Below are positions 7,856-11,751 of a stretch of DNA of 11,751 nucleotides, one piece after another (the stretch's first letter is position 1; each line of letters opens with the position of its first letter). The stretch comes from Synura sp. LO234KE (lineage: Eukaryota; Sar; Synurophyceae; Synurales; Mallomonadaceae), in the NCBI GenBank assembly GCA_015143735.1, contig VKHC01000473.1, positions 1 through 11,751 of the forward strand, read 5' to 3'. The notes under the pieces are model-generated. The model saw only the letters and a list, made by a program, of their open reading frames with translations, searched no databases and had not been told where the DNA came from. The position numbers and the translations under genes were made by a program.

Positions 7856-7995
7856 CTATAGCGGTAACTCACAAGTCTATCCGCTATAGTGGTGCCACGG
7901 TACGCGATAAGCCGCTACAGTGGTGACTATAGCGGTCTCTACAGTGGTGCCACTATAGTGGCCGCTACCGTGGTGCCGTGGCACGCTATCGCTCA
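7856..7995. repeat. Degenerate 12-bp tandem repeat with CTATAG/CTACAG
   Basis: Units such as CTACAGTGGTGA, CTATAGCGGTCT, CTATAGTGGCCG and CTACCGTGGTGC follow each other, mostly 12 bp long, with one 14-bp unit. A perfect 14-bp palindrome, GCCACTATAGTGGC, lies at 7949-7962. The CTATAG core is shared with the minisatellite at the left end, but the rest of the unit differs. Confidence 0.75.
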
Positions 7996-8717
7996 TTACG
8001 CACACACCAGATGTTGGTTGCATAGGGGGGGCTAGTTCTCTACCTAGTGGTGTAAAATGGTGAGCTAAGTATATCTTTAGGGAAAAAACGCTAGTGGTGT
8101 AATGGCGCTGTCTAGCCTTCCACCTGACTTTTCATTTCCTTCCCTATGAAATAAATAACTACTGGATTTTTGGCAAAAATACCTTGTATACTGAAATTAA
8201 TAGACTACCGAGTATAGAAACGACTGTAAGCCTTCAAAAGCGCAGGCGACACTGCTCCCGGCTTTTAGCAAAAGCTGCGAAATGGAAAATCGCGACCAGC
8301 AAAACCGGTTTCTCCAACCTATCAAAGATAGTGACGGTCAAGGAGAAAGAAATCCACGGGTATTTCTTAAGGCGAAGGTAATCCAGGCCTCCAGCCAACT
8401 CCATCCTGACAGAGACAAATTTTTTTAAGTTTTCTGGACAACCGCTCCCGAATCCGAAATTCGGCCAAGACAATTTTCAGAAAATATTTTGATTTGGAGC
8501 ACTTCAGGAACTAACTGTAACTCTTAATGTTTCGCAAGTTTGTGTTGGCAAAAATCCTGCGCTATCTCATTTCTCAACTTCCACCTCGTTTGGAGTTCCG
8601 ATTTGCCATAGCTCTCCCGCTGTCAATCCTGTTCCATTCCTCTTCCGATTTGGGGAGGACAAATTCACACATGAACCTCAAGTTAACATATTTACCCCTG
8701 CAAATCAACGGGAAAAT
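7996..8717. other. Unassigned stretch, possible tail of the 12-bp repeat
   Basis: CTAGTGGTGTAA occurs at about 8044 and again at about 8091, and looks like a shortened unit of the preceding repeat. From 8184 to 8473 frames are open on both strands (65 and 79 codons, neither starting with ATG) and show no known motif. An AAG|GTAATC donor-like site lies at 8377/8378. An ATG frame at 8527-8721 (64 codons) is hydrophobic at the start and unrecognised. I cannot support a gene here. Confidence 0.45.
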
Positions 8718-8966
8718 ATGAGCCTTGCTTTATTTTCGTTTAATGGTGGAAGCGCCGATGCCACCCAAGATTTAGCACCCGCCCAAAACCGGTTTTCAAC
8801 TCTAGTCCTAAATTCTTCGCAGAGTCGCTTTGGTGCCAACTTCCAATCTTGTTTTTCCCCCTCTACTTTTCCAGGATTTCAGTTAGGCCACACCTCTCTG
8901 CTCCAGCTCTTGGTGCAGGAGGAAATGCAGAATATTCCCCGGATTGTGCACCAGCACCAACTTTGA
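8718..8966 (+). CDS. Hypothetical ORF, possible start of the split gene
   Basis: ATG frame of 82 residues beginning MSLALFSFNGGSADATQDLA. It is the best ATG at the head of a run of overlapping plus-strand open frames that continues to 10220. The N-G-G-S-A-D stretch resembles N-D-G-S-A-D in the last frame of that run, a hint that they belong to one protein with repeated modules. A pyrimidine-rich tract ending TTTTCCAG at 8874 is a strong 3' splice-site look-alike near the point where the better-supported frame changes. The last third of this ORF may therefore not be translated in this frame. No family is recognised. Confidence 0.3.
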   Translation: MSLALFSFNGGSADATQDLAPAQNRFSTLVLNSSQSRFGANFQSCFSPSTFPGFQLGHTSLLQLLVQEEMQNIPRIVHQHQL

Positions 8967-9268
8967 TTCAGCTCTCACTGACTTTCCCTGACACTCAGAT
9001 GCTAAGTCTAGCACGTCGCCACTCCAATGTCTGGATATGTCATTTAGTAGGCTTTGGAAATGCCGACCAGCAGCAGCCGAGTGCATCTCTCGCTAGCAAC
9101 ACTAAGCCAGGCTACCCTTGGGGATTCAGAGATCATCAATCTACTGGAAAAACTTCTCATTCTTCTACAGATACAAAGTTATTTCCCCCTTGGCTTCTCG
9201 CAGCAATAAGAGTGCCAGCAAGACATTGCCAACAAAGTCCTTTTTGTCGCAGGAGGCTGGCGCTGTAA
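8744..9268 (+). pseudogene. Unknown open frame carrying module copy A
   Basis: Open for 175 codons after a TAA at 8741-8743 but without a useful ATG, so it is an exon or a frameshifted part of a longer gene. It contains the 32-codon module copy A (8921-9016: GNAEYSPDCAPAPT, TQMLSLARR), which aligns codon for codon with a copy further right. The possible splice acceptor at 8874 lies 47 bp before it. The remainder is Ser/Gln/Pro-rich (ADQQQPSASLASNT) with no known domain. Because A and B are both in open frames in the same codon phase, this frame was probably coding in the region of the module. Confidence 0.4.
8921..9016 (+). repeat. Diverged coding module, copy A
   Basis: Aligns without gaps over 96 bp to 9825-9920; I count 65 of 96 bases identical. 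Both copies lie in open frames in the same codon phase, with 15 of 32 residues identical, including Q-L-S and Q-M-L-x-L-x-R. Confidence 0.7.
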
Positions 9269-9531
9269 TTTCTTCTTGCAACACGAGTGGACTAGCGTGG
9301 AGATTCGAGTTTGCCTTGCGCCTCTCCTCAGCGCTATCAGGCAGCAACATTCCCCGCTCATCTTTCAGCAGCACTGTGGATGTCTCGCCTCCACGACAAC
9401 GCTATAGGCCCTACGGAGTGCTCGCGGGGGCTACTGGCTACTTTTCTTTTGTACAAATGGAAAGTATTGCGAGCCTCTTTGCTACAATTGGGGTAGCAGA
9501 TCCCTGGACAATGGTTATCAACCCGTTGTGA
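9106..9531 (+). pseudogene. Unknown open frame cut off by the 92-bp duplication
   Basis: Opens after a TAA at 9103-9105 and ends at TGA 9529-9531, which lies inside the first copy of the tandem duplication. There is no ATG before 9457. The text is Ser/Arg-rich (SALSGSNIPRSSFSSTVDVS, PPRQRYRPYGVLAGATGYFS) and leads into VQMESIASLFATIGVADPW. The second duplication copy has TGG at the position of this TGA, and its own frame continues to 10220. Splice-acceptor-like sites lie at 9170 and 9203. Before the duplication this and the next frame were probably continuous. Confidence 0.45.
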
Positions 9532-9634
9532 GCAGCGCTTCTGTACAAATGGAAAGTATTGAGAGCCTCTTTGCTACAATTGGGGTAGCAGATCCCTGGA
9601 CAATTGTTATCAACCCGTTGTGGGCAGCGCTTCT
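9451..9634. repeat. 92-bp tandem duplication
   Basis: Copies at 9451-9542 and 9543-9634 differ at three of 92 positions. Because 92 is not a multiple of three, the second copy shifts the reading frame. One of the differences is the TGA (copy 1) versus TGG (copy 2). The repeat contains no AG|GT, so removal of exactly one copy as a canonical intron is not possible. Confidence 0.95.
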
Positions 9635-10220
9635 GGATCAGACGGGGGAAGCAAGGAGCTCCAAGGAGACCGCACCCTTCCTTCATCCCTCATTCCCCCA
9701 TGAACAAGCGCGTTGGAACCTCACTTCGTTTACTCCTTCGTCTCCGATGCGGTCCTCCCTCGCCACGCCTGCCGGGGACACGGCGGAGCGGCCTATGCGG
9801 TGTGTCTTTGAGGCGCCGAACGATGGAAGCGCAGATTATCCTCATGCTGGCGCACCACCATCCACCCCGACTCAGCTGTCACACGCTTCACATGACAACC
9901 AGATGCTTTATCTTGGACGTTCCGGGCAGAGTAACTCCGCTGCACCGAACATTTCGTGTCAAGAGGACACTCAGATTATGCCAGAAGAAGAGGATGATGA
10001 CTGGGACTCTGATTCTGACGTTAGTGCAGACGATGCTTACGCATCGTCATGGTCCGCCAGAATCTCCTTCAACCCAGAACCTGAGCAGGACTCTTTCTGT
10101 ACAACTCAGGGGCTTCCTTCCAAAATCCTCGATACGACTTGGAGCGCCTCCTGCCTCGACATCTCAAGAGTAATAGCTAAACCCCAAGTCCACCGCCCAG
10201 TAACAGTACAGTGCCTATGA
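9549..10220 (+). CDS. Hypothetical acidic Ser/Pro-rich protein, 223 aa
   Basis: The first ATG in this frame gives MESIESLFATIGVADPWTIV; the frame is open from 9528, but GTG is an unlikely start here. It continues with WAALLDQTGEARSSKE, a Ser/Pro-rich middle, module copy B (9825-9920, GSADYPHAGAPPST, NQMLYLGRS) and a strongly acidic stretch (EEEDDDWDSDSDVSADD). It ends in SKILDTTWSASCLDISRVIA and a short tail. No domain, signal peptide or membrane segment is seen; the composition suggests a mostly disordered protein. The 92-bp duplication lies at its start, so the present ATG may have been internal in the original gene. I do not recognise the family. It might be a host gene, a TE-derived ORF, or a decaying copy. 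Confidence 0.4.
   Translation: MESIESLFATIGVADPWTIVINPLWAALLDQTGEARSSKETAPFLHPSFPHEQARWNLTSFTPSSPMRSSLATPAGDTAERPMRCVFEAPNDGSADYPHAGAPPSTPTQLSHASHDNQMLYLGRSGQSNSAAPNISCQEDTQIMPEEEDDDWDSDSDVSADDAYASSWSARISFNPEPEQDSFCTTQGLPSKILDTTWSASCLDISRVIAKPQVHRPVTVQCL
9825..9920 (+). repeat. Diverged coding module, copy B
   Basis: Partner of copy A, 904 bp downstream. Similarity fades on both sides, so it looks like a repeated protein module rather than part of a long recent duplication. Confidence 0.7.
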
Positions 10221-11404
10221 TGTAGTCTGAATCCCAAGGAATTTCGTCAGCGGTTGGGAGGCTGGAAGTTCTGTCTGAATCTTGGCAAAAGACTGACTGG
10301 AGTACCAAAAGAAAAAAGAAAAAACAAGGAAAACAAGCAGGCAAAAAAGGGAAAAACAGCTTCGTATCCGCCCTCGCAGTTCCGTAGCCCCGGTCAACTC
10401 TCCTAGTTGAACGAAAACCGAGTATAGGGCGGCGAGAGTGTCTCGTCTTCCGTATGCTCCTCTCCCGGTTGGTAGTTAACTTGATGTGGAACTCCGTCCT
10501 CTAGCCTTTCTTGAAAGGAAGATTGGAATCTTTCAAAGCAGCGATACACTGAGGTAACTTTAAACCAAGGACATTTGCTGGTCCATGCATAAGTGATGTG
10601 ACCAAAGGTTGTTCACAAGTGGTCGGCGGCGAAGTCAGGCCGACAGAATTTACAGATATGCCCAGAAACCAGCAATACATACTATGATCTTTTTCACCAC
10701 ACAATTTGAGCCGTCATGAAGGTCTGGAAATACAAAATACCAGGGGCTCTCACTTTTGCAAAGGGGCTGCCAACTTTTCTGGATTTGACCCGAATCTCTG
10801 CGCTGCTCTCTGGTCAATTAGTCCTCGAATATTCATTTTTGATGTCAATGACTAGAAAAAGTTCTGGAAGCCAGTTGTGAAGCTCAACAATGATTTCACT
10901 TCTGAAAAAAAAGTGGAATGTGCTTTGATATTCGCCACGATTGGCTCCTTCATACATGTCTGCAAGTGTCCGCTCTATGCTCCCCCAATTTCAGAAGAGA
11001 AAAAAAAGCTTCCAAGCTACCTTGTTTCGACACCAACTTTGCGCCGCTCTAATTATATCGTTCATATTTAAGTTACCGTTGGAAAGTTGCATTTTTCCCA
11101 GATGTTATGTTTACTATAGCTTATAAAATTCACTGTTAGTCTTTCATATTTTCCAAAAAGCTCTATATGCTCGTTTGAGAGCGTTTCCGGACAAATAAAA
11201 TTGCAAAAGGTTTGAGGCTAATATGGAATAGCCTGATATTTCGAAAGGCACCAGAAATTGTAATTTCTGCCTCCGCTATGGGACACTTTATATTGTGGAC
11301 GTTTTACAACCGCGCATTTCATATTGTGAGAGCGTGTCGCTGTCTCCTCGAAAATTGCTCCTCAATGATCCATTTGCTGTCTTAGGTAGCATTCCGCTAA
11401 GGAA
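10221..11404. other. Unassigned stretch with a purine tract
   Basis: A purine-rich A-tract lies at 10305-10358. A small inverted repeat, TCAACT (10394-10399) and AGTTGA (10405-10410), follows. Open frames here are short and lack recognisable motifs, and several overlap in different frames. No RNA gene or conserved regulatory site could be identified. Confidence 0.5.
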
Positions 11405-11656
11405 GTGCTTGTTTCCTTTGTTGCCTTCCTGGTCCCGGCCGCAGTAATGGTCTGTTTATTCGCAATCAAAGTGTTATACCGTGCCCCATCTAGTACCCTT
11501 GCCGACACTGATGGCGTTAGTAGCACTTTGTGGCCGCTTCGCTACAATGTCACGACCTCCCCCTGTGGTCTCTTCCTCGTGGGAAGGAGTTCATTCCCCG
11601 GGGGTGGTACGCGCGTTCCCCGCCTCTACCTAGTTGGGGACGTCGTTGCGTACTAA
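11405..11656 (+). other. Open frame without ATG, hydrophobic start
   Basis: Open for 83 codons with GTG as first codon and no ATG in place. Residues 2-25 (LVSFVAFLVPAAVMVCLFAI...) would be one membrane segment, followed by a Ser/Thr- and Gly-rich part. It sits where base composition rises sharply in GC and may belong to a gene or element that continues past the right edge. No family is recognised, and chance is the simplest explanation. Confidence 0.15.
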
Positions 11657-11664
11657 TCATCCCC

Positions 11665-11708
11665 GGGGGAGGCCTTTCCTACACCCTTGGGTGGAGGCCG
11701 CCTCCCCC
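11665..11708. repeat. GC-rich inverted repeat near the right edge
   Basis: GGGGGAGGC (11665-11673) is exactly complementary to GCCTCCCCC (11700-11708). Inside the loop, CACCC and GGGTG (11682-11693) form a second short stem. CCCCGGGGG also occurs twice in this neighbourhood. It could fold in RNA or single-stranded DNA. Its position does not fit a terminator of any gene I can support. Confidence 0.6.
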
Positions 11709-11751
11709 TACCCCCACTCGGTCACGGGGTTTGCCATTTGGTACATGGGGG

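Noticed and set aside
8234-8473. Minus-strand 79-codon ORF
   Set aside because: No ATG start, no motif, and the opposite strand is equally open.
9451-9634. The 92-bp repeat as a 92-nt intron
   Set aside because: Exact removal of one copy would need AG followed by GT within the unit, and none is present.
9604-10173. Arg/Leu-rich 189-codon ORF
   Set aside because: Overlaps the 9549-10220 frame. Its composition (many Arg, Leu, Pro) looks like an out-of-frame shadow, and module copy B is in phase only in the other frame.
10215-10397. Minus-strand ORF with a phenylalanine-rich hydrophobic stretch
   Set aside because: The hydrophobic run is the complement of the A-rich purine tract, a composition artefact.

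Overview
This is eukaryotic, TE- and repeat-rich DNA with no convincing intact host gene. The clearest element is a Ty1/copia LTR retrotransposon. Its pol residues (an I-R-x-V-K-E-R segment after the integrase Glu, RELLIGRKLDFKRD, an F-L-K-E-K block and H-V-D-D in the RT) resemble the GalEa/CoDi-type copia lineages of aquatic eukaryotes such as algae and crustaceans. An alga, perhaps a red alga, is my best guess for the host, but the window does not prove it.

Layout. (1) 1-1085: a minisatellite with 14-15 bp units (CTATAGCACACCGG-like) and a ~222 bp higher-order repeat, decaying to about 1230. (2) 1231-2310: mostly unassigned. It holds a 61-codon ORF on + (1325-1510) and a possible two-exon fragment on - (2246-1885) with a 57-nt candidate intron. 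(3) 2311-7279: the copia element on the minus strand, with LTRs of 249 and 248 bp. Gag, protease, integrase, RT and RNase H remnants lie in the copia order and are broken by many stops and frameshifts. (4) 2560-2689 and 7625-7753: a 130-bp module in inverted orientation, one copy just inside the left LTR and one outside the right LTR, each with a perfect 25-nt palindrome. (5) 7856-7995: a degenerate 12-bp repeat that also carries CTATAG. (6) 8718-10220: overlapping plus-strand open frames, probably one broken or intron-bearing gene. It is split by a recent 92-bp tandem duplication and carries two diverged copies of a 32-codon module. (7) 10221-11751: mostly unassigned, with a purine tract and a GC-rich hairpin at the right edge.

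The retrotransposon parts once worked together: Gag for particles, protease for maturation, RT and RNase H for copying, integrase for insertion. This copy cannot make them now. Its LTRs are about 98% identical although the coding region is badly decayed, so it may have been copied while already defective. The plus-strand reading region at 8.7-10.2 kb is the part least explained by known families. I see no clear new biological system; the most unusual structures are the inverted 130-bp modules and the duplication-split reading frame.
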